Assembly: GCA_008360955.1 (NCBI GenBank)
Contig: LUCM01004870.1
Span: 105,160 to 169,159, forward strand
Direction of reading: 5' to 3'
Length of the DNA: 64,000 nt
From: Fasciolopsis buskii
Taxonomy: Eukaryota; Platyhelminthes; Trematoda; Plagiorchiida; Fasciolidae
Shown: positions 26,201 through 39,400 of the stretch, piece after piece
Layout of the letters: each line of letters starts with the position of its first letter
How positions within the stretch are numbered: position 1 is the first letter of the stretch
Position numbers and translations under genes: made by a program
The notes under the pieces: model-generated
What the model saw: the letters and a program-made list of their open reading frames with translations, nothing else
Database searches by the model: none
Told to the model about the DNA's origin: nothing

Positions 26201-29200
26201 CGAAACGGCATTTTCGCTAGAGGATGCTATAAACCAACATCTCGTTCAACAGAACTGTGTTGTTTCTTATGCAGTAATTAACGTCTGCTTTTTGTCCAGT
26301 ACTGAGTGTAGTCTCGGCAAAATGCCAAGATTGTGAATTCTGGTAGTTGGTGTGAACTTGCTATCATTTCTCTTCAGCTCAATGAAATGGTCACTTCGAA
26401 AATTTCCGTACCATCACATTTTGGTAACCGCGAACCGTACTAGGTGATCTCTGGTTTTTGAGACCCCAACAGATTTTGGTAATTTTTGCTTTAAACAACA
26501 TCCATGGTTGCAAATTTATATCCCATTATAAGGATCAGCCGTACTAGGTGTACCGTAACTAACGTCTAATCTACCACCGCTCTGCTTGGATTATCCGAGT
26601 GAGATTAATTTCAAAATCCATCCAGATTGTATAGAATAACAAGACATAATGTAAGTCTAACTTCAAAATCACTAGGAAACGGTGCATGTGGCAATTACCT
26701 TAAGCTGAATATTAACAGGAGTAAACTCTGGGAGTTAAATGCTTTGGTACTCAAGCAGTTGCGCTTAAACAGAGATGGGACACTCGCATCTAATGAATAC
26801 ATAAATACAAAGAGATACAAAACGAATGCATGCTGCAGAAGGAATTTTAAATGAGTTACCAGTCGAATTCTTTACTTCGCTAAACTCACTCACCGAAGTA
26901 GTAAATATTTTCATTTGCCCTCTCTTATAACAGACATCGGATATTTTGCCAGTTTACACTTTTCTCTGGTGTTTTCAACAAGAAACCTTCACCTTTATAT
27001 CACTTGGCAGATTGAACTGTAGTATTTAGCTCAGCATTGCTCGGTGCTATTCAGAATCTTTTCGCATCCTCCATCCCATTTAGAATTTGAGAATTTCAAT
27101 ACATGTTGACACACAAAAAGCAGATTATGAGCAATGCCGTTTAAATCTGAAGCAGTCCAAATACTTGGAACAATTTGATTCCACAGAAAACAATGTCGGG
27201 TCTGGAAGAAATATACAGCACCAACTAAGAAGTTTTGTAGCTTTTTGCTTACATTCAAAAAGCCTAAGTGGGAAGTCAACAGTTAGCTGGAAAATTTCGG
27301 TCGATTTCGATCGTACCTTTCCGTGAGAACAAACTGGAATCTGTGGAGGAAGTGCTCTACTGTCAAACTTGTTACGTTTTCCACAGTTTCTTGTTTTCTG
27401 TCTTACCTGAGCGGTACCGCTGTGAATCTGGTAAGGTTAGTAGTAAGAGTAAACTTTTGGATAACCTTTCTCTTTTCAAACCAAACCACATTCTACTACC
27501 ATTCTCTTTTACGCCACAAGAATAACCGAGGGAAAATCCGACGACCAATTGCGGTCTATTGTTCTAAGACGTCTAGATCTATTCAATAGTTGAGAAATCA
27601 TGCAGTTTTGCCAACATCCCTGGAACACCAGTTCTGTACTTCTATATGCACTGATGATCCTCGGGGTGTCTCAAACGATTAATAGGTATTCTGCTCGGCA
27701 AATTACATAGGAGTGTTTCAGCGTTCGTAAGCAAAAACTATCAGTTCTTTTTGCCTGCTAGAGGTTTTGTGATAAAAGCAAAAAATTAAAACGAATCATT
27801 GATATGCGCTATTCTTGCAAGATGCCTTGACTATTAACTTTTTTCTTGCAAGCAAATGTAATCTATACTAATGAATGATAAAACATAGGAATTATTATTG
27901 TTATTATTATTACTGGCATGAATTGGGAGTATCCTTGGGTATTCTCGAGAGAGTGAATACAGTACGGGTCTTTCGATGTCAGAAACTGACGAAAATACCG
28001 CTTAATTTCTGAATTAAATAGGCGGATACTTTGCTAATTTAGAACCAATTTCGCACGCCGGAAATCATCAAATAACTTTTGTGATCTCTGTTTTAACAAG
28101 TGCCGACATTTCTCTATACAAGTATTTTATATTTCACGTTTGAATAAGACTTCAAAACTATTATGTCGATCCGCAGTTGACAAAAGAGATGTGTTGTCCA
28201 TCCATTACACCTGTGATCTAATTACAATGCTTTATAATAAATCATCTCCTTTATAGATGGCAGGGTAACGAAACTGACAGAGGTAAGTGTCAGTCAAAGC
28301 TTAGTAGATTTTCTCTACAAGTACCGATTTGCGTAACCTTTTGGAAACATTTGTTTTTGTTTTCTCGGGCTCCAAAAAATAGAATTGCTTTCCGCGAACA
28401 TAAAATAACCGATGTGGGACACATCTGGTCAAACCAGTGAAACAAAATGTAATTTGGGTTATTTTCACATTCATTCAATTCTGCCATTTTGTCCTCTATT
28501 TAAATTCCTTTTATTAATGAAACAGCGATGAACATCACCTTCAGAATGTGGAAGACAACGATGGGAGAATTCTGACACGCACGACGTAGACCGCTTGACC
28601 ATCGCCGGCCTATAATGAAATCCACTAAGGCAATGAAAGCTATCATCAAGCCTCTCCGCAGTGGCATTTTTTCCTGATCGTCTGTTATTCCATTCAAAAT
28701 TTTGCGGCAATGCACCAAAAAGTTTTGATTTTACACTGTAGCTTTGTTAATTATTTCATGTATGTCGTATTGCAAAAACCTCCACTCCGCTTTACTTCAG
28801 ATAGCCTTATCATTTCTTCATTGAACTACGTGTCCGCCTATGCATATATGTGAATTTGATGAATTTTATTGAGGATGAAATGGATCTGCAGTGCTTGCAG
28901 AAAGGTTGGCGGTGAGATTGACGCAGATTTTGTGCAATACATTATGTCGCAATCGAATGGAATCGCCTACCAAACTGACTGTGAAAGTTTGCCTGTCAGA
29001 GACAAGAAAACAAAATATTGGATGCAGGCCATTTGGCCTACGTGTAACGCAGCACAGTCAAACAAGCATCTATTCAAAATGCGATGGTAGACAATCCAAT
29101 GAATCTGGATAACACAGTAGAATGTACTTCAGATACTGTGATTCGTAGCACAATCACCGCATTCCAAAGCAAAAAACAACTCCGTCCATCATTCATGGAT

Positions 29201-31690
29201 TTCGCATTCATTTATTATTGTCAACTCCAAAGTTTAAGGTTACTTATTAGGCATCTGACTGAAAGTTGAACAAACGCAGGTCCCTCATACAATGCCGCTA
29301 CCCAACTCAACCAGGTCTCTGTGAGTAAATACTTTTAGTGTCTGAGGGCAAGTAGTCTTTGTGTGCTTTGCAACAGTCGGTGATTTGTTTACGCAAATTC
29401 CGATTTACCCGCCCTGCCTCAACGGTGAATCAGCCCGGACTAAAATATTGACATTTGTTCGCGCGGATTTCGCTACCGGGTGCGTCACACGCCCGTGCGC
29501 ATTGCTGCTCTTTTCCGGACGCAAAGCCTCCGGATGTGTGACTGACATATCGCGAGTTCATCGACCTTTTGGACAGAAATTTACGGGGAAAGAAGAAAAA
29601 CAGATCAATTTCCCCGCCTTATGTTGCTGATATTTGTTTTCCCTGGCCCAGCATCTTTTCCAACAAAGCGAACAGGCCATTACGTGAATAGGAAAATTTG
29701 ACTTTACCATTGTTTAGTTCGAACTAGCATAGTATTATATAAAGGGATATAAATGAATAAATTCAGAATGAAATAAAGTTTGTATTGTGGAGGTCGTCTA
29801 TTCGTAGTGTGAGTGATGCAGCAGAACGTTGACTACCATTTAGTTAGATCTCATGAATATGCGATACAGCCCAAACTTGTGAAAATGGCACCGAATCCAT
29901 TTGCCAAACTGACATTTTGCTGCCTCTGCTTTAAATCCTGAAATGCAAAATATAAGTATAGGGAATATTCCTCACAGAAAGCTTACCGGTATAATTAGAT
30001 AGTATTTCTTTCCTCAGTGTCAGGTAGAAAGTAAAATGAACTGATTACCACTTACTGGAACGACAAGTGGAATCTGCAAGAAGAAGAATTTTAATCATGA
30101 AGAACATCCTATCATAAACCGGAGAAAAAAAAGCGAATCATGAATAAAAAGTCTGCGGAATTGACCGCAATGTTCTGAGTTCTGTCAGAGCCCAGTTTTA
30201 TATCATGGAATGTGGTACTGGGCAAAGAACCTTGTACATTTCAAGAGATAACCAGGGACTATGTGAACCATTTAAAGATAAAGATCTAAATAAAGACTGC
30301 AACGCAGAAAAGTGCATAAAAGAGATTCATCAGAGAAAAGAGTTTGTTAACTGGAGGAAAATGGCACCAAAATATGATTGACGCAAGCAGGGTGGAGGTA
30401 GGTGAAGTACGGTAACAGGAGACCCTGGGAAAACCCCAAGCCAAAAAATGTCTATGCTGTCCAAAGTTAAAATTAGCTGATTCCTGGAGATAATAATAAC
30501 TAAGGTCAGTTTAACTGATGCCAATCATGGAAACTGGATAGAAGAGGGAGCCTTTAAAATGAGAGAATACATTCAAAAGCGGGATATTGCAAACTACATA
30601 TTCGAATTGATATTTTGTGATGTGGAGTGATATATGACAGGATTTATTCGACTTGCAAAGCAATAGAGAGCCATACTTTGGGTCACCTAGCATTCCGCGA
30701 TTTACGTATCAAGTTAATGTGAGCCATTTGTATTTAACAGTGACAATGTGAATTGCCCAGTTTGATGCTTCAGTTCTTAGGCAAATCTGTTCCACGATTT
30801 CCATATGTTTTCAGCCGCACATCGGAGGTACAATTCAATACGGATGTAAACAAAACTGTTCTTTGTAAAAAACCAGGTTAGCCTCAATGGTAGTATAAAA
30901 GAGTAAAGGCGATGTTCTGTGTTGTCATCAGCTATTTAAAAAAATTAAGCCTTTCGGAAAACGAACAACAGTCAGAAATAATTGGTTAAATTTCCAGTAG
31001 CACGAAATTATTAATATTCATCCCGATGGGAGTGTACTTGCAAAGCTACCTTTATTTACTTCAACCTCATTCTGATCGATTCCGCCAATTGCTACTCACG
31101 CAATAATCTGTCAGTCAGAGAATTGCGATGACTGTTTTTACTTTGATCATTCAGGAAATGCCGAGGAAAATAGTCTGTTCCAGTCGATTCTTAGTTACTC
31201 AGGTAAAACCTATAGAATCCACTCTTTAATCATCTTATGAAGTTCATGTCTACCACTCTTTTTTGATTAATTAATTATGATATTGATGTTCGGGAATCTC
31301 TGGTAATTTTTGAGCACAGTAAACAGGACATTGAATGTTCTAAGTAAATGAATTAATTCAAACATAGTTGTTTTGATAAACGATAACATATCATACAGTA
31401 AGTCTTACGAAAGCTAAAGCACCAAATGAAAATAGATTATGAAACCTGTTGACGTAAGATACCAAAAGTCCAGGTGTGTAAAAAGTGATTTTGTAACCAG
31501 CTGATGAAATTAATTATGATTAGTCCAATTTATGGATATCAAAGAAACTCTTAATAGGAGAATACACACATGGTTTTCAGTCACCGATATTTTGCAGTGT
31601 GAAAAAGCCCGAAGGAGTATTTATGCTAAATCTTCAATCATCACAAAAGAAATTGAAAAGCTGACCAAACATAACAATGGGAAACAACAC
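23300..31690. other. AT-rich spacer without recognisable genes
   Basis: Short frames only. A GC-richer island at 29.36-29.63 kb contains an 89-codon frame with no recognised domain. ATT/TTA-rich simple sequence lies near 27890-27915. Introns or regulatory DNA of a neighbouring gene cannot be excluded. Confidence 0.5.
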
Positions 31691-31885
31691 AGTGTGACGA
31701 ACATGCTCGTTTTCAATTATTCGTAATCATACCAATACATGACATTATGTATGGTGTGTCCGTATGTGAAACGAGTGATGGTCAAAATTATAGATTGGAA
31801 GGATGCAATTCACACCCATCATCCGGGTTTTTAGGGATTCGATAGGCTTTTGAGGGTGCCGAGTGGGCCAGAGGAGCTTCAGTGT

Positions 31886-32260
31886 TTACACAAACTGCTT
31901 TTGGGCACACGACGGGGGATCGTAGAGACGAATGCATGCGGCCTCAGCCGTAGACAAGACCCGGGACTTCACCAGTTTTGATAACCTATTCCATACCTTG
32001 TAGATTATTCTGAGCACTTCAGCAACATTCACTGCGTGGTTGGAATCATCCAAGTGTGAACAAACAGCAAAGCTGATTGTTTTATTCATTCCTGTGTTTA
32101 ACGAAGCCGGGTAGTGTTCACGAACCCGTTCGGATAGGCGTCTGGACGTACTGCCAGTGTACACTGCCTCACAGGAACGGGTGAATGAGTGTACACAGAA
32201 TGAGGCCATAGAATGCGGCACTATCTTGCAGGCATGACTGCACGAATGGCTTTGATGCAA
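31886..32260 (-). pseudogene. GIY-YIG endonuclease domain of a Penelope-like element
   Basis: A 124-codon open frame. The family core is VYTGSTSRRLSERVREHYPA (Y-x-G, R and E-H positions present), followed by a variable loop and an EAACIRLYDP segment at the position of the late catalytic Glu region. The upstream reverse transcriptase is broken by stops, so this is a surviving piece and not an independent gene. It would nick target DNA during retrotransposition. Confidence 0.7.
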
Positions 32261-33013
32261 GCAGAATTTGCAGCTTTGCTGCGTGGAACGTCTTATAAGC
32301 AGCTCCGGACAATCTGTGGTAGATGGTGTCCGCTAGTGTCACCCTTAAAGGTCAAACTTATGCACAGGGTCTTCTTTTCCACAGTTGCCTTCCTATGTCT
32401 TTCTTCAGGCTGTCTCGTGGTTTTCTCAATGAAACGTTCAGGATAACCGTTCTGCCGAAACACATTCCGTCAGAAAAGAAGCTGCTCCTTTATAGTGTCT
32501 TCAGTACAGATTTCCCGTGCTCTATTGACTAGGCAATATATTAGGTTTCGTTTTACTTTAAGTGGCACAAAACTGCTGAAGTGAATATGCTGGCCGTTCC
32601 AAGCAGCTCTCCTATGTACAGACAGCCGTGCGGAGCCATCCACTCGATGACTTAAGCAAACATCCAGGTATGCTATCCTGTCTTTTTTCTCCTTTTCAGG
32701 GGTGAATTAGACATCCCGATGGGCCTGGTTCAATATGTGCATCTTGTGTGTAATATCGACATTCACGTCGACCACACAAATAAAATCATCTATGTAACGT
32801 TTGTTGAGTGTGAACTATCCGATCAATGGCCGTAATAAGGTATTTTCTAGTTTTTTCATAAAGACGTCGGCGATAAGGGGCCCCAGTTCGTACAAACATT
32901 GAAGCTCCCCTGACCCACTCGGCACCTCCAAAAACCTAACGAACCCCTTACAAACCCGGATCATGAGTTTACATCGCATCCCACTAACCTATAACTTCGA
33001 CCATCACTCGCTT

Positions 33014-33058
33014 CACACACACACACATACACACATGCACACACATACACTCACACAC
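33014..33058. repeat. Imperfect (CA)n microsatellite
   Basis: CA repeats interrupted by TA, TG and CT units, located within the right terminal repeat of the Penelope-like element and absent from its left repeat. Confidence 0.9.
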
Positions 33059-33949
33059 AACAATGGGCTTATTTTGACTACTAGAACTATAACCTATCAT
33101 GCCTCTTTAATTTGCAGTAAACCTCATATAATTTTATGCACTGGCATGATTACGAATAACTAAAAACGAGCTTGTTCGTCACAATATGCTGTTTCTTTAT
33201 GTGCTCTGTGGGATTATTTGGATAACATACCAATTTCATGTGAATAACTTATGCAAAAGCTTTTTCCAATATGAACTTTATGCATACCACCAAACAGTGT
33301 TCTGTCAAAACTGGCTAAATTTGCGAAACTGAATGTCTTAACTACTTATAAAAGAGATGTGAATGGGCGAAGGTTATTGTAGCACTGATTATTTTTCACG
33401 CTTACCTTGTCGTTTCGGTAAGATCTTTGAAAGCTGTTAGTGCTGCTTCGAATCCATTTACTTACTTACACTGTTTCATTGTTATATATCGACTATTTTC
33501 CGAATTGTTTTACCGTTCTTTGCGCATTCAGCCGATTTTCATGATTTCCAACGTTCCATTAGAATTCCAGGTAAACTCTTGTTTTTGAAGACTCGTGGGC
33601 ATAAAAGAAATGAGCGAGATGTCATCCATTAAACAATATGACTACATTGCTCATTTTATCTGCGAATTTAAAGCTCTTGTAATGGCTGATTGAAGAAACA
33701 ACTCAGTTGACTTCCCGGAATGAAGTTAAACGTGTTGAGACCATTTTCCCGGCAATGATAACAAATGGGTTCAGCCAGATGAATATCATTTATCTTTAAG
33801 GGAAAACTTTATTCATGTTCGTGAAATAGATGAGATGATATCATTATGGTTTTCTGGCCTTTCACTTGCAAGCCATTTTGTTCTGATCGGTATTGGTACA
33901 TTAATTTTTTTGTTATTTAAACTGCTGTTTTTACCCAAGTGCACAATCT

Positions 33950-34310
33950 TAGTCAGTTTACCCATAAACAATCCGACCGTCTCTTCGGTTACAATGAACA
34001 TTATTTATTTGCTATCTCTGGTGACTTTAACGAGTTTGCGACTTCTTCCTTATCGCCTCGCTGTTTCATTGAACTCACACAGTTCCTAAAGTGAGCAATG
34101 TTTTTCCTGAACTTGGCTTTGGTCAAATTTACCAATAGGTTCTTCGTCTACAAACGTTCCCTCAAAGAAAAGCATCCTCATTCCAAGGTTTATTTTAAAA
34201 TTAATTCCCTAACCCGATACATATTTCCACCCGCACTATTAATTGGCCTGGTCTTCTTTCAAGTGAAGTTGAATATGCTGCTTTATGTGACAGGTTATAC
34301 AGAATTCTGA
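33950..34310 (+). mobile_element. Possible LINE endonuclease remnant
   Basis: One plus frame reads FGYNEHYLFAISGDFNEFAT, where I-S-G-D-F-N fits the endonuclease G-D-F-N box; a shifted frame continues with ALVKFTNRFFVYKRSL. C/T-rich plus-strand sequence to about 36.0 kb may be the remainder of the same element, but no polymerase motif is preserved. The evidence is one short motif only. Confidence 0.28.
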
Positions 34311-34319
34311 TTTTAACCA

Positions 34320-36160
34320 CCTAATGATGGATCACTATAATACGAACTTCAGACGAATTAGTTTACTTTCTCTCATTATTTACGATGTTCTTCAGAGACA
34401 TATAAGGTCCGGCCCAACAAATTTTCATCTTTCTAGTTAAAAAAGCTCCTTCATGTTAGAGAAATGCCGCGCAAGAATAGTTTGCTGCATACCGCTGAAT
34501 GCCTTATTACCAGCATCAAATTTCAAATCAAGCAGCTAATTGCATTGCATTCAAATGCTTTTCATGGTAATAAACGCTACAGCCAGAATTAAAAAGTTTA
34601 AAAGCATCTGCGCAGATGAAAACCAAGGACCAAATCTAACCTCCAAAATCTCAACTATAATTTCTGCAAACATTCTGGCCACCCTCCCTCGCTCTCTTAG
34701 TTTTTCTTAGTGTGATCACTTCTTTACCGAATACTAAGTCCTGAAAGCTTTACTTTAATTTGTAAGCTATTAATATTGTGAATTCGTCTAAAGTTTTAAA
34801 CTGCTGCTCAAAGAATGTAGGTCTTATCCTGCGGCTGCATGTTTTAGGTATTTTAATGTCTACCTTGCAATTACAACCCTTACCACTGGAGATCTGCCGG
34901 AATGAAACCAATCCCCAAGAAAGAATTTGATTCTATTGAAAACTTACATGCTTTTCAAGTACTTTGGATGCGTTTAAAAACATGGTTTTCAGTCTTACTG
35001 TAACTGACTTTAATATCCTTTATCCCATAAAGTTTGCGTATAAACCTTCGGCGTTTGAAGCGAATATTCTGTGTTATAATTTCATTCACTTGCTTGTTCT
35101 CTTGATGATTAATCCCACCCCGTAAGGCTTAGTTTTTTTGTCTTTGCCAGCTTCTCTGTCATCTTCAGTTGCATTACCCTTTCGCAGATTCTCCATGGAA
35201 ATTGCGCTGGCCTCAAGTGTTCTGAATGCCTTACTTGACCAATTTTACAGCTGTAATCAGCTTACATTGTGCGAAACGGATAAGTTATCAATCCTTTCAG
35301 TTACCTTAAGCGTTTTTCATGGGTAAATTGTCACCAGTTCTCCTACTACTAAAACAAGCCACCTATTTCCGTCACTAGGGAAGATAATCTTGGTCATCTG
35401 TGAGATAATTTGAGTGGACTCAACGCCTTCATTCCCCTCTCTGTAAATTTTTTAATTTGTTGATGTTCTCTTTAATTTCTATACCGATTCTCGCTATTCA
35501 TCCATCTTCAGCAAACGCCCATCGTTAGGCTAATAAGTCACGCTTGGTTTTTCTGCCGTTAATTAAAGATGAACTCGAATGACAGTCTTTCTTAGTCACG
35601 TCAAACATGCATTCCTCTTGATGCACGGAGTCTTGTCCTTGTCCTATGGCCTCAGAAGCTAGATGTAATTTGCGTACATGCTCTGTGATTGGTTAATTTA
35701 TACGAACCTCACCCTCTGGTTTTACTGTTTCTCAATGTTCAAATCTGGGCCTATAGAGGATTTTATCCATGCCGCTGGATCCAAGAAACGGATTCCACTT
35801 TGTAATGTAATTAAAGACTTTAAGTTTGCTTATTTCATTGTTCAAAACATTTTGAATTCAATGATAGATTTCTGCGTGGTGTGTTACCTAACGTTGACCA
35901 CTGTCTTCGTACAGCTTGGTCCAAGGCTTCTCTAGATCTTTAACACGCTTCAATTTTACTTAATTTTCTTCTTGCAACTTAGCTTATAGGAACAGTCATA
36001 TTTGACTTGATTTGACTTGGCTTTTCTACTCCGGTACGACAATGATTTCCGATAACCAATCACGATTTATTTAGGAAGGTTACGTAGCTGCTATTTGTCA
36101 AAGTCAAATGCTTTACAAAGTTATCATTTTCGACCAATGTTGGATTACTTCAGGTGAATC
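34320..36160. other. Spacer, possibly decayed LINE
   Basis: C/T-rich on the plus strand with short frames lacking motifs. It may continue the weak endonuclease remnant before it, but I see nothing diagnostic. Confidence 0.4.
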
Positions 36161-36169
36161 GATTGCGTC

Positions 36170-36382
36170 ATGGTTTTGAGGTATCTTTTACAGCTGACCC
36201 ATAATTTGCCATTACGCACTGAAAACAAGTATAAAGAATCGTCGCTGGAGTCCGCAAAACCATATAAACCATCGCCGTTGAACATTTTCGATCAAAAGCA
36301 CTTCGGGGAAGATTTATCGTTGACTGATGTGAAACCGGCCAAGATTTTACCCAGGGGCAAAAATGCAAGTCAGAGTAAATAA
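36170..36382 (+). CDS. Candidate small ORF, convergent with SLC3
   Basis: A 70-codon frame rich in Lys, Ser, Pro and Asp (SLTDVKPAKILPRGKNASQS near the end) with a stop at 36380. It lies 80 bp from the SLC3 stop on the opposite strand. No homology is recognised, and no clear upstream exon can be joined: a CAG acceptor at about 36153 leaves an immediate in-frame TGA. It could be a last exon with a different acceptor, or chance. Confidence 0.2.
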   Translation: MVLRYLLQLTHNLPLRTENKYKESSLESAKPYKPSPLNIFDQKHFGEDLSLTDVKPAKILPRGKNASQSK

Positions 36383-36464
36383 TGCGTTGATTGTATTAGT
36401 AAGTCACAGCTAAACAAAACTAAGTTCTAATACTTTGAAAAAAGCGAAAAGATATCGTTGCGCA

Positions 36465-39400
36465 CTACGTACATTCAAATACGTAAACTGATTGACTGTT
36501 GTCTGATACTAGATAAACAGATTTGCTTTTAATTTGAACACCTTCTGACAGCCCCATTTTTGGTGGATAAACTAGACGTGGCGTGACACGATCACACACT
36601 GAAGAAAGATCTTGCACATATCCACTAATAGCTGAGGCTGACAACAGCGCCACTATAAAAGCGTTGAATCTTTCGGCTTTTCTGATAAATATTTCCATGC
36701 CCTTGGTTTCCACCTGCAAGGCAAACGACAAAATAGATGGTGAAATGCAACTTGAAAATTCAAAACTAGTAAATACCTGAAATCTTCCATAAATGTGCAT
36801 TTACCTATAGCATGCATTTGTGATAGCAAATGTTTGTCACTTCTCTTACAAACAATGGAGGTGATAGTACAGACTTGAAACAGATCACAGTGAAAAATTG
36901 CAGCGTGCATAAAAATAAGCATTAACTTCCAAGGCCGAAAAAGTCAAAATATTTTGTTAAATGTGTCTGCGCGGTATTGCAAGCATCGTTCTGGATATTA
37001 ACCTAAACACGGTTTTTTGGAATATCCTGCCAACTAACTTACGTTCCTTTAAAAGGTGGATTAGAAAACTTCACCATTTTAGAAATATGTTGCGAACTCA
37101 CGAAGAATGGTGAATTGAACCACTCAAAGTCTCCCCACAGTATACTTGGAGTTTTTCGAAGAGTTACCAGTTTCTTTACCAATTGCAACGAAGTCATTCC
37201 ACGTCCAGCAGATGAGGCAGACTAAAAGTTAACGAACAAAATATTGTTTAATTCGAACAATAGAATTACTTTTTATTTAAGCGATGTTTGTATTTATTTA
37301 AATGAGAAGAAGTTACCGGAACTAGTCTGAAGAACTAGACAATTTTAGCAACGCATTTTAATCTATTTACTGTTTTGCCGAAGAATTCTTCCGCTCAGGT
37401 TCTTCAGCACTTTAAATACTACACAAAAGTAGAGGGAAGAATTGGAAGTGTGTGGTGTGGAAATCCGCAAGGAACTTAGTTAAGGTTTATTTCTTATTCA
37501 TTAGGGTTCAAAAAGCCCCTCCTTTATTTGGCTAACGGCATTGGAAAATGTATACGAGTTGCCAAAATTTACCATACATTGGATATGAGTGAATAATACT
37601 TTTAGTTAGTCCAGTTACACTTGGTTTCACAATACTGTTCTTCTCCTACCATTTTGGTCCACCTTCTGTCCGCCGCGCGTTTTCAGACTTCCAACATCAG
37701 TATGCACTATAGTGAAAAATGCAGCGGTCTGTGGAGCCAAGCCAACTATTTATCGCTGAATGATGATAATCGTTTTGTTATAGATTACTGTATTTTTAAA
37801 TTTTAAATTCGTTTGCCCCAATTAGTAAAACTTGTCCAGAGCTTTGGTCATTGATCATACAATAGACTGAGGTTGCCAACTTATTACGGTTGCAATTTAA
37901 GTAAACATAAATTGATAGTTTTATTTGGGATGAATATAGCAAACAAGCTTTGCTTACAAACAGCTGACATAATATGTCTTGAAATGCTCTATTGCTATAT
38001 ATCCCTTTTAGTACCACTGGGTCTGACTTAGAGCAATGAAAGCTGATATTTTAGATGGACTCTGAAAAATGATGTCCCCGCAAAAGCGAGTCAAGAAAAT
38101 ACAGACAAATAAAAGTAACAGCCAACGGAAATTATTTCCAACAATATTAGCAAACTTTACTGAACAGGATGACAAACCTCCACTGTTTCAGCAACTGCAA
38201 ACGACTCCAAATATTCAGAAAATGTCGAGTTCTTGATGGCACTAGAAAACTCAAAACCAGATTGACTCCACGGCATTGGGAGATGGCATGTCAAAATGCT
38301 ATCCATTTCTGAGAGATTGGGGAACGCTGTTTTTCCCAAGGGATAAACGTTTTCCGGGGAATTTAGACTTGGTTTGTAGACTGTAGCCAGTTCCGATCCA
38401 TAATAGATGACGGGTGAACCTATAATTAAGCGATAAATTTGGAGATGAACAAAAGCCTAATGAACACAATTATCTATTGAAACTTATAAAACATAAAATG
38501 GAGCAATCAGTCAGACTTATGACATTTAAATAAATGATGACTAACTGGCTAAAACTGTATTTATCTCTGATTGCATAGCTTGTTGTGTAATAAACAGGAA
38601 TAATCAAGGTCAGAATTATTTTTCTGAATGAGTTAGAATTTTGGCATAAATTTTCTGGTGATCTAGTTATAAGAAAGAATTAGCATCCTATTTGCTTTGT
38701 GCGGTGCACTTACTGATTAAGTATGCAATTTCATTTTAGGAGAAAAACAAAATAAAGACTAAACCCTCCGGCTTTGCAAAACGAGCGTTTTCCGAAAATA
38801 ATCTATGCTTCATTGTTAACAAAAGGGATTTTTTGGATTTATGCGACAAAAAGAGTTAAACGGTTTAGTGTAACAAACACCCAATGATCTAGCAACCTGG
38901 AAAATCCAAAGTCTTCTGTTTTCATTTGGAGGCACTTGATATTTGCGATTTCCCAAGACAAGGTTTAGGCTCTTCTGCTGAGTTAATAGGAGAGCTCAAT
39001 AGTCTCAAAGAAATTTTGCCCCAGCATTAATTCCGGGTCGTAAACATGGAATCTTTCAACAAGTTGGTTATGACGTCATTCAAATGTATTAAAGGAAGCT
39101 GAACATCTTTAAAACGCTGTTACTTGCACGGTGACTTTGATTTTAAAACCATGTTCACCGCTCAACCAAATAATGCTGTGGGATACAAAGAAGAACTTTA
39201 GCACGCTAATGCGGAACATATGTCAAACAGACTGAGTACGGAGGGTCTTAGTGTCATCTACAAAACGATATCTTACAACAATAAATAAATTTAGGACGGT
39301 CAAATCCATTTCATTAAATTCACATCAACTATGGGGAATTAGAGAAAAAAGATGTTGTTGAACAGTGGTAATGGTCCTGATTTTTGACAAATTTAATCAA

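Larger units (their letters stand above)
31693..33188 (-). mobile_element. Penelope-like element remnant with GIY-YIG domain and inverted terminal repeats
   Basis: The minus strand encodes reverse-transcriptase pieces LGPLIADVFMKKLEN and KRYIDDFICVV (about 32880-32770), interrupted by stops. A 124-codon frame (32260-31886) follows, with CEAVYTGSTSRRLSERVREH near its middle, the GIY-YIG endonuclease signature found at the C terminus of Penelope-like elements. The ends are related inverted repeats: 31693-31895 matches the reverse complement of about 32905-33188, including a shared GTGCCGAGTGGG block and outer ends reading GTGACGAACANGCTCGTTTT. Penelope-like elements are known to carry long terminal repeats in direct or inverted orientation. 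The copy is inactive. A CA-rich microsatellite lies inside its right repeat. Confidence 0.78.

Noticed and set aside
27648..27680. CACTGATGATCC as a possible hammerhead core
   Set aside because: The downstream GAAA and cleavage-site elements are absent.
38157..38177. SLC3 exon 7 read through to TAA (VCHPVQ end)
   Set aside because: That would truncate the protein before its C-terminal beta domain; the donor after GAG at 38178 joins in phase to exon 8.
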